The position numbers and the translations under genes were made by a program. 23,499 nucleotides of DNA from assembly GCA_964493995.1 (NCBI GenBank), contig CAZBQD010000031.1:1-23499 (forward strand). The letters run 5' to 3'. Source of the DNA: GCA-002282575 sp964493995. GTDB taxonomy: Bacteria > Pseudomonadota > Gammaproteobacteria > Thiomicrospirales > Thiomicrospiraceae. The notes under the pieces were generated by a model. The model saw only the letters and a program-made list of their open reading frames with translations. It ran no database searches and was not told the DNA's origin. This document shows positions 1-7,909 of the stretch, piece after piece; the first letter of the stretch is position 1, and each line of letters opens with the position of its first letter.

Positions 1-734
1 GTCCTGGTTCGATTGCCGATGCCAACGATCGCGCCCAATTCGCAGAATTAGAAACACTGGGCGAGTTAACGCAGATTGCCTGGAAACACGATGTACAAGT
101 GATGATTGAAGGCCCAGGTCATGTGCCGATGCAGATGATTAAAGAAAACATGGACAAGCAACTAGAAGATTGTTTTGAAGCGCCTTTCTATACGCTTGGC
201 CCTTTAACAACCGATGTGGCACCCGGTTATGACCATATCACCTCGGCAATTGGTGCGGCACAAATTGGTTGGTATGGAACGGCAATGCTCTGTTATGTGA
301 CACCGAAAGAACATTTGGGCTTGCCTGATAAGCACGACGTGAAAACAGGCATCATCACCTATAAAATTGCTGCCCATGCCGCCGATTTGGCCAAAGGCTT
401 CCCAGGAGCGCAACTGCGTGACGATGCCTTGAGTAAATCGCGTTTTGAATTTCGTTGGGAAGATCAGTTTAATTTGGGTTTCGATCCTGAAACGGCGAAA
501 GCCTATCATGATGCCACCTTGCCACGTGAGTCGGCGAAAATCGCTCATTTCTGTTCGATGTGTGGTCCTAAGTTCTGTTCGATGAAAATTTCGCAAGAAG
601 TCCGTGACTTTGCCCAAGCGCAGTCGGCGGTTCCCTTACCAGCGGGTAATGTGATTCAGTTGTTGGATGTGGAAGCGGAAATGAAGGCGAAGGCGGCGGA
701 GTTTAAGGCGGCTGGCAGCGAGATTTACGCTTAA
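1..734 (+). CDS. thiC: Phosphomethylpyrimidine synthase ThiC (3' part; 5' end outside window)
   Basis: Radical-SAM enzyme that converts aminoimidazole ribotide to HMP phosphate, the pyrimidine half of thiamine. The reading frame is open from base 3, starting PGSIADANDRAQF, and runs to the TAA at 732-734, so this is the C-terminal part of a protein of about 600 residues. The family blocks MIEGPGHVP and YGTAMLCYVTPKEH are present. So is the C-terminal CSMCGPKFC cluster (cysteine codons at 552, 561 and 576), the C-x2-C-x4-C site for the 4Fe-4S cluster. It overlaps the thiO start by one base, which implies an operon with the downstream thi genes. Any TPP riboswitch and the promoter would lie upstream, outside the window. 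The identification is secure; only the length is unknown. Confidence 0.97.
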   Translation, partial: PGSIADANDRAQFAELETLGELTQIAWKHDVQVMIEGPGHVPMQMIKENMDKQLEDCFEAPFYTLGPLTTDVAPGYDHITSAIGAAQIGWYGTAMLCYVTPKEHLGLPDKHDVKTGIITYKIAAHAADLAKGFPGAQLRDDALSKSRFEFRWEDQFNLGFDPETAKAYHDATLPRESAKIAHFCSMCGPKFCSMKISQEVRDFAQAQSAVPLPAGNVIQLLDVEAEMKAKAAEFKAAGSEIYA

Positions 735-1798
735 TGCGTATTGGGATTGCTGGCGCGGGGCTGGTCGGACGTCTATTGGCGTGGCGACTGGCTCGCGCGG
801 GTCATTCGGTGTCGCTCTTCGATGCCGATAGCAAAACAGGTGAGCAAGCGGCGGGCACAACGGCGGCGGCGATGATTTCGCCTTTTGCCGAGTTGGCGGT
901 GAGTGAGCCAGAAGTGTTTCGCTTAGGCATGATTTCGTTGGCGACTTATCCGCAGTGGATGGCGGAACTCGAACACGATAGCGCTTGCTCGGTGATGTAT
1001 CGTCATAACGGCAGTTTGGCGGTGGCTCACACGCCCGATGTCAGTAGTTTGCGTCATTTCCAAGACTTACTGTTGCATCGTTTGCCTGCCGAACACGCAC
1101 AGGCAGTACAAGTCTTATCGGGTGCGGACATTGATGCTTATGAGCCTGCTTTAGCGGGGCGTTTTCGTCAGGGTGTCTTGTTGGCAGAGGAAGCACAAGT
1201 GGATAATGCCGAGCTTTTTATCGCCTTGCAAGCGGCGTTAACGCGCTTGGGTGTGGTTTGGCATGAACAAACACCGGTGTTGTCTTTACAAGAAAAAAGC
1301 CTGCAAACCGCAGCGGGTTGGCAGGCTTTTGATCTGGTGGTCGATGCGCGTGGCGTCGGTGCTAAAGAGGCTGTTGCTGTACGCGGTGTGCGTGGTGAGG
1401 TGTTGACCGTTGATGCGCCAGAAGTGACGTTGCAACGCCCCGTGCGCTTAATGCATCCACGCTATATGCTTTATGTTGTGCCGCGTGCTAACCATCGCTT
1501 TATTATCGGTGCGACAGAATTAGAGTCAGAAGATAAAAGTTCGGTCACGGTTCGTTCAGCGTTAGAATTGCTCAGTGCTTTGTATAGTTTGCATTCGGGA
1601 TTTGCTGAGGCGAATATCGTGAAATGGTCGGTTAATTTGCGTCCTGCCTTGCCCGATAACTTACCTTTTGTTGGCTGGAAAGCCGGCGTGTTGACCATTA
1701 ATGGCTTGTATCGGCATGGCTATTTGCTGGCGCCTGCGTGTGTGGAGGAGTCGATGGCATTAGTGGTAAAATATATGGCATTACATTATCGAGTTTAA
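734..1798 (+). CDS. thiO: FAD-dependent glycine oxidase ThiO
   Basis: Predicted flavoprotein of 354 residues that oxidises glycine to dehydroglycine (iminoacetate) for thiazole synthesis by ThiG. This is the aerobic route, the alternative to ThiH. The N-terminus carries the Rossmann dinucleotide-binding loop GIAGAGLVGRLLAW (about residues 4-17), and an acidic residue (FDAD) follows the second strand. The C-terminal block GLYRHGYLLAPA, typical of the DAO family, closes the FAD site. Length is normal for ThiO. The ATG overlaps the last base of the thiC stop codon, so translation is probably coupled. hsdR starts 3 bases after its stop, so the foreign-looking RM genes begin exactly where the next thi gene (thiS) would be expected. 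A related DAO-family amine oxidase is possible by sequence, but the thi context argues for ThiO. Confidence 0.93.
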   Translation: MRIGIAGAGLVGRLLAWRLARAGHSVSLFDADSKTGEQAAGTTAAAMISPFAELAVSEPEVFRLGMISLATYPQWMAELEHDSACSVMYRHNGSLAVAHTPDVSSLRHFQDLLLHRLPAEHAQAVQVLSGADIDAYEPALAGRFRQGVLLAEEAQVDNAELFIALQAALTRLGVVWHEQTPVLSLQEKSLQTAAGWQAFDLVVDARGVGAKEAVAVRGVRGEVLTVDAPEVTLQRPVRLMHPRYMLYVVPRANHRFIIGATELESEDKSSVTVRSALELLSALYSLHSGFAEANIVKWSVNLRPALPDNLPFVGWKAGVLTINGLYRHGYLLAPACVEESMALVVKYMALHYRV

Positions 1799-1801
1799 TT
1801 C

Positions 1802-4789
1802 ATGTTATACGATAACCACGACCAGCTCAGCACAAAGCTTAATGTCAAAGAAAGTGATATTGAAGACTACTTTATTCAAAAGTTGCAATCGCTCAAATAC
1901 AGCTATCGCCCCGATATTCGTGATCGTGCCAGCTTAGAGGCAAACTTTCGCCAAAAATTTGAAGCACTCAATCGGGTGCAGTTGGCAGATAGTGAGTTTG
2001 CGCGGTTGTTAGATCAGGTTGTCAGCGCCGATGTCTTTGCTAGTGCGCAACATTTGCGCGAGCAAAACAGCTTTGAGCGAGACGATGGTACGCCGTTATT
2101 CTATCGTTTGGTAAATAAAGATTGGTGCAAAAATGAGTTCGAGGTGGTCAATCAACTCAGAATGAATACTGATAACAGCTTTCATCGTTACGATGTGCTG
2201 CTACTGATTAATGGTATTCCTGTGGTGCAGGTCGAGCTTAAAACGCTGCAGATCAGCCCACGCCGTGCCATGCAGCAAATCGTCGATTATAAAAACGATG
2301 CAGGCAATGGTTATCAGCACACGCTGCTGTGTTTTATGCAGCTGTTTATTGTCAGCAACCAGTCGAATACCTACTATTTTGCCAATAATAACAGGGCGCA
2401 TTTTAGCTTCGATGTCGACGAACGCTTTTTACCCGTTTATCAGTTTGCGGACGAGAAAAATCAGAAAATCAACGAACTTTATGCCTTTGCCGATGCGTTT
2501 TTAAGTAAATGCACCTTAGGCGATATGCTGAGTCGTTACATGGTGTTGGTTGCCAGCGAAAAGAAATTGCTGATGATGCGCCCTTATCAAATTTATGCAG
2601 TGAAGGCTATTGCCGATTGTATCGAGCAAAACCGTGGCAATGGCTTTATTTGGCATACTACGGGCAGTGGTAAAACACTCACCTCGTTTAAGGCTTCGAC
2701 TTTACTTAAAGAAAACCCCAACATTCACAAATGCTTGTTTGTGGTTGATCGTAAAGATCTCGACCGTCAGACACGCGAAGAATTTAACAAGTTCCAAGAA
2801 GGCTGTGTTGAAGAGAACACCGACACCGAAAGCATGGTTGAACGGCTGTTATCAGACGACTATAGTGATAAAGTGATTGTCACCACCATTCAAAAACTAG
2901 GCTTGGCATTAGACGATACCAGTAAGCGCAATTACCGCGAACGCCTTGCCAGTTTAAGTGATCAGCGCATTGTGTTTATTTTTGATGAATGTCATCGTTC
3001 GCAGTTTGGTGACAATCATAAAGCCATTAAAGCGTTTTTTCCTAACGCGCAGTTATTTGGTTTTACGGGAACGCCTATTTTTGATAAAAACGCCACTTAT
3101 CAGCAAATTGAAGGTAAGACAGCTTCTGCAGTGACTACCTTAGACGTGTTTCAAAAGCAACTGCACGCTTACACCATTACCCACGCCATCGACGACCAAA
3201 ATGTGTTGCGCTTCCGTGTCGATTATTTCAAACCCGACGAAGCAAGCAAGGTGAAAGCAGGCGAAGCACTCGCCAAAAAAGCGGTGATCAATGCCATTCT
3301 CGACAAACACGACATTGCCACCGCAGGGCGTAAGTTTAATGCCGTGCTGGCAACAGCATCCATTAACGACGCGATTGAATATCATGCGCTATTCAAAACC
3401 ATGCAAGCGCAAAAACAGCAGCAAGATAGTCGCTTTGTGCCGCTGAATATTGCTTGTGTCTTCTCGCCGCCAGCCGAGGGCAACAAAGACGTCGCACAAA
3501 TTCAAGAAGACTTACCGACTGAGCAAGCCGACAATCGCATCGACCCAGAGGGTAAAAAAGCCGCCTTAAAAACGATTTTAGCCGACTATAACGCCCAATA
3601 TGGCACTAACCATGACATTGGACATTTCGATAACTACTACCAAGATGTTCAAAAACGCATTAAAGACCAACAATACGACCTAGCGCATGGGCAGAAAATT
3701 GATATTGTCATTGTGGTGGATATGCTGCTGACAGTGTTTGATTCTAAGTATTTGAACACCCTCTATGTCGATAAAAACCTCAAATATCACGGTTTGATTC
3801 AAGCTTTTTCGCGTACCAACCGTATTCTGAACGATAGCAAACCTTGGGGCAATATTCTCGACTTTCGCCAACAACAAGAAGCGGTTAACGAAGCCATTAC
3901 TTTGTTTTCTGGCTCGGAACAGGCGAGCGATAAAGAAATTTGGTTAGTCGATGATGCGCCCAAGGTGATTAGCAACTATCAAGCAGCGGTGCAAAAGCTC
4001 GAAACCTTTATGGACGCACAGGGCTTAACGCTCGCGCCAGAACAGGTTAGTAACCTGAAAGGTGATGAAGCGCGCGCGACTTTTGTTACCCTGTTCAAGG
4101 ACATTCAAAAGCTAAAAACCCAGCTCGACCAATACACCGACCTTACCGAAACCAACGCGCAAGAGATCGAGCGCATTATCCCCAATAATCAATTACGTGC
4201 CTTCCGTAGCATGTATTTAGAAACCGCGCAGCGACTTAAAGAAAAACAAGATAACCACGAAGGCACAGAAGCAGTCGAGCAACTCGATTTTGAGTTTGTC
4301 TTGTTTGCCTCTGCCATTGTCGATTACGACTATATCGTCAAACTGATGCAAGACTTATCGCAAAACAAAGGCGATAAGCAAAGCATGAGCCGCGAAGAGC
4401 TGATTAGCCTCATTCTTTCTGATGCTAAGTTTATGGATGAGCGAGACGATTTGGTTGCCTATATCGACACGCTGAAAGTGGGTGAAGCCTTATCAGAAAA
4501 GGTGATTCGCGCAGGATATGAAACCTTCAAAGCTGAACAGTCAGCCAAACAACTCGCCGACATTGCCCAGCAACAAGAATTGCCCGTTGCGGCGGTGCAA
4601 GCCTTTGTCGCTAAGGTCATGCAACGCATGGTATTCGATGGTGAAGCGTTAAGCGACCTGCTCGCACCGCTCGATTTAGGCTGGAAAGCCAGAGCGAAAA
4701 AAGAAACCGAACTCATGGCAGCCTTAATGCCGCTCTTTCATAAACTCGCCAAAGGGCGCGATATTTCTGGGTTGAAGGTGTATGAATAA
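1802..4789 (+). CDS. hsdR: Type I restriction enzyme subunit R (HsdR)
   Basis: Motor and nuclease subunit of a type I restriction-modification complex; it translocates DNA and cuts unmodified DNA away from the recognition site. The protein is 995 residues. An N-terminal PD-(D/E)xK nuclease is visible as D131 with the E145-x-K147 pair. Superfamily 2 helicase motifs follow: Walker A TTGSGKT at 286-292, DECH at 395-398, then FGFTGTP, and motif VI as QAFSRTNR. The C-terminal helical part is complete. There is no clear Shine-Dalgarno sequence, and the start lies 3 bases after the thiO stop, so translation may depend on ribosomes finishing thiO. In this locus hsdR comes first and hsdM last, with hsdS and cargo genes between. 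The gene appears intact. Confidence 0.96.
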   Translation: MLYDNHDQLSTKLNVKESDIEDYFIQKLQSLKYSYRPDIRDRASLEANFRQKFEALNRVQLADSEFARLLDQVVSADVFASAQHLREQNSFERDDGTPLFYRLVNKDWCKNEFEVVNQLRMNTDNSFHRYDVLLLINGIPVVQVELKTLQISPRRAMQQIVDYKNDAGNGYQHTLLCFMQLFIVSNQSNTYYFANNNRAHFSFDVDERFLPVYQFADEKNQKINELYAFADAFLSKCTLGDMLSRYMVLVASEKKLLMMRPYQIYAVKAIADCIEQNRGNGFIWHTTGSGKTLTSFKASTLLKENPNIHKCLFVVDRKDLDRQTREEFNKFQEGCVEENTDTESMVERLLSDDYSDKVIVTTIQKLGLALDDTSKRNYRERLASLSDQRIVFIFDECHRSQFGDNHKAIKAFFPNAQLFGFTGTPIFDKNATYQQIEGKTASAVTTLDVFQKQLHAYTITHAIDDQNVLRFRVDYFKPDEASKVKAGEALAKKAVINAILDKHDIATAGRKFNAVLATASINDAIEYHALFKTMQAQKQQQDSRFVPLNIACVFSPPAEGNKDVAQIQEDLPTEQADNRIDPEGKKAALKTILADYNAQYGTNHDIGHFDNYYQDVQKRIKDQQYDLAHGQKIDIVIVVDMLLTVFDSKYLNTLYVDKNLKYHGLIQAFSRTNRILNDSKPWGNILDFRQQQEAVNEAITLFSGSEQASDKEIWLVDDAPKVISNYQAAVQKLETFMDAQGLTLAPEQVSNLKGDEARATFVTLFKDIQKLKTQLDQYTDLTETNAQEIERIIPNNQLRAFRSMYLETAQRLKEKQDNHEGTEAVEQLDFEFVLFASAIVDYDYIVKLMQDLSQNKGDKQSMSREELISLILSDAKFMDERDDLVAYIDTLKVGEALSEKVIRAGYETFKAEQSAKQLADIAQQQELPVAAVQAFVAKVMQRMVFDGEALSDLLAPLDLGWKARAKKETELMAALMPLFHKLAKGRDISGLKVYE

Positions 4790-4803
4790 CCAAGGAGCAG
4801 CAT

Positions 4804-5646
4804 ATGAATAATGAAGTGATTCATGCCATGACAGATAATTTTGAAGGTCATGCACAAAAAACGGATAGCGGCATTGAGTTTTGGATGGCGCGTGATGTGC
4901 AGCAGTTGCTAGGATATAACGAATGGCGCAATTTTCAAAAAGTTGTTATTAAGGCAAAGACAGCTTGTGAAGTATCAGGGCATGATGTTGGTAACCATTT
5001 TGTTGACGTCAACAAAATGGTCGAACTCGGTTCTGGAAGTCAGCGCGAAATCGACGACATCATGCTAACACGCTATGCTTGTTATTTGATTGCTCAGAAT
5101 GGCGATTCAAGAAAGCAAGAAATTGCCTTTGCTCAAACCTATTTTGCTATGCAGACACGTAAGGCAGAGCTGATTGAACAAAGACTGCTCGAAACGGAGC
5201 GCGTGCAAGCACGTCAAAAACTAGCCGATACGGAAAAAGAACTTTCTAGTGTCATTTACGAGCAAACGGGCGGCAATCAAAATTTTGCCCTTATTCGTAG
5301 CAAAGGCGATCATGCGCTGTTTGGTAAAAGTACACAAGCCATGAAAACGCAATGGCAAGTGCCTGATAATAGACCCTTAGCTGATTTTGCCCCCACGATT
5401 ATTCTTAAAGCGAAAGACTTCGCCACCGAAATTACCATCCACAATGCACGTACTCAGCAGATGCAAAGTGAGCGACACATTTCACAAGAGCATGTCACCA
5501 ACAATGAAGCCGTGCGCCAAACCCTGTTAAGTCGCGGTATTCGTCCAGAAAGCCTACCGCCTGCAGAAGATGTCAAAAAAGTAGAGCGTCGTTTGGCTTC
5601 TGCCGATAAAAAAGCACTAAACAACCCCGATGGATTGGATGAATGA
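4804..5646 (+). CDS. dinD: DNA damage-inducible protein D (DinD), copy 1
   Basis: Predicted 280-residue DinD-family protein. E. coli DinD is LexA-regulated and is reported to inhibit RecA filament activities; a role here in the SOS or RM response is inferred. The N-terminal half has the family blocks FWMARDVQQLLGYNEWRNF, NHFVDVNKMVELGSGSQRE and LTRYACYLIAQNGD. A charged, probably helical or coiled segment follows (about 125-150), then IRSKGDHALFG and RPLADFAPTIILKAKDFA. A clear Shine-Dalgarno AAGGAG at 4792-4797, six bases before the ATG, fixes the start. The gap to hsdR is 14 bp, and the stop overlaps the hsdS start (ATGA). No LexA box was recognised upstream. It is paralogous to the gene at 7034-7909, with well over half the residues identical by eye over residues 20-260. 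A 28-bp perfect palindrome lies inside it (4994-5021). Confidence 0.9.
   Translation: MNNEVIHAMTDNFEGHAQKTDSGIEFWMARDVQQLLGYNEWRNFQKVVIKAKTACEVSGHDVGNHFVDVNKMVELGSGSQREIDDIMLTRYACYLIAQNGDSRKQEIAFAQTYFAMQTRKAELIEQRLLETERVQARQKLADTEKELSSVIYEQTGGNQNFALIRSKGDHALFGKSTQAMKTQWQVPDNRPLADFAPTIILKAKDFATEITIHNARTQQMQSERHISQEHVTNNEAVRQTLLSRGIRPESLPPAEDVKKVERRLASADKKALNNPDGLDE
4994..5021. repeat. 28-bp perfect palindrome inside dinD copy 1
   Basis: ACCATTTTGTTGAC is followed directly by its exact reverse complement, with the centre between 5007 and 5008. It covers the codons for HFVDVNKMV (codons 65-73). The same codons of dinD copy 2 also form a perfect inverted repeat with a different core sequence, so the palindrome looks maintained. 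Function is unknown: it could be a protein-binding or cleavage site, an mRNA hairpin, or a by-product of the conserved HF..V.KMV residues. Confidence 0.9.
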
Positions 5647-7010
5647 TGCCCCAAGCCGACAATACACACGCCTTACCAGCTAACTTGCCAGAACTTCGCT
5701 TTCCTGAGTTTAAGGATGCGGGGGCGTGGGAGATATTTAGTATCGCGGATTTATGTGAATGTGGTTTAGCAAATGGTGTATTTAATGATCCGAAGAAAGT
5801 GGGAAAAGGCTATAAACTCATCAACGTTCTTGATATGTATATTGAAACATCCATACAAGAAGGGTCGTTACCCCTATTAGAGTTGTCTGAAACCGAGTTC
5901 ACTAAAAACAAAGTTAATTATGGTGACATATTTTTTACACGATCTTCATTAGTTAAATCAGGAATTGCATATTCTAATATTTATTTAGGTTGTTCTAACG
6001 ATGTAACTTATGATGGTCATCTGATTAGATTCAGAGTTGACCAGAAAAAAATAAATCCCATTTTTGCCAACTACATTTTAAGGACTAACAGTGTTAGAGA
6101 ACAATTAGTTGCTCGTGGAAAGTCTGCAACGATGACAACTATAGGGCAAGCTGATGTAGCGAGCGTTAACTTATGTATTCCATTGATACTCCCCGAACAA
6201 CAAAAAATCGCGGCTTGCCTATCATCTCTCGATGACCTGATTACTACCGAAAATCAACAACTCGAAGCCCTCAAAACCCATAAAAAAGGGTTAATACAAA
6301 GCCTATTCCCCGCTGAAGGTGAAACAGTACCCAAGCACCGCTTCCCTGAGTTTAAGGATGCGGGGGCGTGGGTGATCGGTGTTTTTAATGATGCTGTAAG
6401 TATTATTGATGGAGACAGAGGCGTTAATTATCCAAAAGCAGAAGAGTTTTCTAATAATGGTTTTTGCGTATTTCTAAATGCAAAAAATGTTACTAAAAAT
6501 GGTTTTGCATTCGATGAAGTTCAATTTATCTCTCAAAATAAAGATACTGCTTTAAGCAAAGGAAAACTAAAAAGATCGGATGTTATTCTGACCACTAGGG
6601 GATCTATTGGACACTTTGCTATCTTTTCCGAAGATATTTCATACGACCACATGCGTATTAATTCAGGTATGGTAATTTTAAGACCAGACTCAAATTTAGT
6701 AAGCTCTGAGTATCTTTACTCATTTTGCAAATCTGAAATAATGTCATCGACAATAGAGAATGTTTCATTTGGCAATGCTCAACAACAGTTAACAGTTGCA
6801 ATCATTAAAAAGCTCCCTTTGTACTATCCAACATCAGAGGAACAACAAAAAATCGCGGCTTGCCTCTCCTCTCTCGACGATCTCATCAGCGCACAAAGCC
6901 AAAAAATAGAATCCTTAAAACAGCATAAAAAAGGCTTAATGCAGCAGTTGTTTCCTAATTCCCCTCCGTTGGAGGGGTGGCAGGCGCAGCCTGACGGGGT
7001 GGTGTTGTGA
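5643..7010 (+). CDS. hsdS: Type I restriction-modification specificity subunit (HsdS)
   Basis: Target-recognition subunit that guides HsdM and HsdR to a bipartite DNA site. The 455-residue protein has the classic duplicated layout. Target recognition domain 1 (about 18-180) is followed by a conserved coiled region LPEQQKIAACLSSLDDLI...KKGLIQSLFP (about 182-222). Domain 2 (about 232-395) is followed by a second copy, SEEQQKIAACLSSLDDLI...KKGLMQQLFP (about 397-438). Each domain opens with nearly the same FPEFKDAGAW. The variable domains are visibly A+T-rich compared with the conserved parts and the neighbours, as expected for exchanged TRDs. The C-terminal tail (PPLEGWQAQPDGVVL) is encoded by a GC-rich repeat-like element found again near 9113. 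The ATG overlaps the dinD stop (ATGA); an in-frame ATG directly follows and is equally possible. Confidence 0.96.
   Translation: MMPQADNTHALPANLPELRFPEFKDAGAWEIFSIADLCECGLANGVFNDPKKVGKGYKLINVLDMYIETSIQEGSLPLLELSETEFTKNKVNYGDIFFTRSSLVKSGIAYSNIYLGCSNDVTYDGHLIRFRVDQKKINPIFANYILRTNSVREQLVARGKSATMTTIGQADVASVNLCIPLILPEQQKIAACLSSLDDLITTENQQLEALKTHKKGLIQSLFPAEGETVPKHRFPEFKDAGAWVIGVFNDAVSIIDGDRGVNYPKAEEFSNNGFCVFLNAKNVTKNGFAFDEVQFISQNKDTALSKGKLKRSDVILTTRGSIGHFAIFSEDISYDHMRINSGMVILRPDSNLVSSEYLYSFCKSEIMSSTIENVSFGNAQQQLTVAIIKKLPLYYPTSEEQQKIAACLSSLDDLISAQSQKIESLKQHKKGLMQQLFPNSPPLEGWQAQPDGVVL
5697..5730 (+). repeat. Direct repeat, hsdS first TRD boundary (copy A)
   Basis: A 34-bp segment covering the codons around FPEFKDAGAW at the start of the first recognition domain. 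It matches 6339-6372 at 33 of 34 positions. Such repeats at TRD borders are natural sites for recombination that swaps recognition domains. Confidence 0.9.
6195..6220 (+). repeat. Direct repeat, hsdS conserved region (copy A)
   Basis: A 26-bp segment encoding EQQKIAACL at the end of the first TRD. It is identical to 6840-6865, and similarity continues downstream of both copies. With the 34-bp pair it brackets each recognition domain. Confidence 0.88.
6339..6372 (+). repeat. Direct repeat, hsdS second TRD boundary (copy B)
   Basis: Second copy of the 34-bp repeat at 5697-5730, differing at one base, at the start of the second recognition domain. It follows the first conserved coiled segment. 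Confidence 0.9.
6840..6865 (+). repeat. Direct repeat, hsdS conserved region (copy B)
   Basis: Exact second copy of the 26-bp segment at 6195-6220, at the end of the second TRD. Confidence 0.88.
6891..7006 (+). repeat. hsdS 3' end repeated at 9067-9159
   Basis: The last stretch of hsdS, from AQSQKIESLKQ to the end. It recurs at 9067-9159 with few substitutions and one internal deletion of about 22 bases. The distal part contains a small hairpin, CCCCTCC-GTT-GGAGGGG (6961-6977), followed by a GC-rich tract that has the look of an interspersed genomic repeat. Confidence 0.85.
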
Positions 7011-7033
7011 GCAAGATACAACAGGAGTAATTC

Positions 7034-7909
7034 ATGGACACACAACTACAAACCCTGCAACAGCATCTTGAGTCGGTTGTACAACGTGCCGATGCACAAG
7101 GCATTGAATTTTGGTTTGCGCGTGATTTGCAACCTTTGTTAGGCTATGCCCGTTGGGAGAATTTTCAGACAGCGATTAATCGTGCCATAGAATCATGCGA
7201 AGCCTCTGGTCATAAGGCTTCAGACCATTTTCGTGGCGTCACGAAAATGGTCGAGCTTGGCAGTGGTTCTAAGCGTGAAGTGGATGATTTTATGCTCACC
7301 CGCTATGCCTGTTATCTTATTGCTCAAAATGGCGATTCACGCAAACCCGAGATTGCTTTTGCTCAAAGCTACTTTGCGGTGCAAACACGCAAACAAGAAT
7401 TGATCGAAGATCGGATGCGTTTACAGGCAAGAATAGAAGCACGTGATAGGTTGCGCGAATCAGAAAAAGCCCTATCACAAAACAGTTTTGAGCGCGGAGT
7501 CGATAATGATGGTTTTGGTCGTATTCGTTCTAAAGGCGATCAAGCTTTGTTCGGTGGTCATGCCACCCAAGATATGAAGGACAAATACAGCATTGTCAAA
7601 AGTCGTCCATTAGCCGACTTTTTACCGACTTTGACCATCGCTGCTAAAAATCTAGCCACTGAGATGACGAATCACAATGTGGTACAAGACAACGCCTATG
7701 GAGAAGCGGCGATTACCCGCGAGCATGTGCAAAACAATGTTAGTGTGCGTGACATGTTGGCACAGCGTGGTATACGCCCTGAACAGTTAGCACCAGAAGA
7801 GGACTTGAAAAAGCTCGAACGTCGCGTTAAATCTGAAGAAAACAAACTTGCTAAAGTAACTAAAACCTTACCGCTCCCGAGTGTTGCTGGCGAAGGGGAA
7901 AGTGTATGA
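7034..7909 (+). CDS. dinD: DNA damage-inducible protein D (DinD), copy 2
   Basis: Second DinD-family protein, 291 residues, aligning with copy 1 along nearly its whole length: FWFARDLQPLLGYARWENF, DHFRGVTKMVELGSGSKRE, LTRYACYLIAQNGD, IRSKGDQALFGG, RPLADFLPTLTIAAKNLATE, ITREHVQNN. Its function is presumed to be that of copy 1. AGGAG at 7023-7027, six bases before the ATG, supports the start. It lies 23 bp after hsdS, and its stop overlaps the ATPase start (ATGA), just as copy 1 overlaps hsdS. The final dozen residues (TLPLPSVAGEGES) do not match copy 1 and look like translated repeat-type DNA, so the original C-terminus may have been replaced. A 30-bp inverted repeat sits at codons 64-73. Confidence 0.9.
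   Translation: MDTQLQTLQQHLESVVQRADAQGIEFWFARDLQPLLGYARWENFQTAINRAIESCEASGHKASDHFRGVTKMVELGSGSKREVDDFMLTRYACYLIAQNGDSRKPEIAFAQSYFAVQTRKQELIEDRMRLQARIEARDRLRESEKALSQNSFERGVDNDGFGRIRSKGDQALFGGHATQDMKDKYSIVKSRPLADFLPTLTIAAKNLATEMTNHNVVQDNAYGEAAITREHVQNNVSVRDMLAQRGIRPEQLAPEEDLKKLERRVKSEENKLAKVTKTLPLPSVAGEGESV
7223..7252. repeat. 13-bp inverted repeat with 4-base loop inside dinD copy 2
   Basis: GACCATTTTCGTG (7223-7235), loop GCGT, then the exact reverse complement (7240-7252). It is centred on the same codon junction as the palindrome in dinD copy 1. The core differs between copies in a paired way: GTT/AAC in copy 1 becomes CGT/ACG here. Base pairing is therefore kept although two amino acids change. 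Confidence 0.9.

Noticed and set aside
204..617. Open frame of 137 codons on the minus strand inside thiC
   Set aside because: It is wholly antisense to the strongly conserved thiC, has no recognisable product, and has no plausible start region.
5643..7010. Phase-variable tract in hsdS
   Set aside because: No long homopolymer or short tandem repeat was seen; the A-runs are short and ordinary for this base composition.
4994..7252. CRISPR-like repeats in the dinD genes
   Set aside because: There are only two inverted repeats about 2.2 kb apart, both inside coding sequence, with no spacers of regular size.
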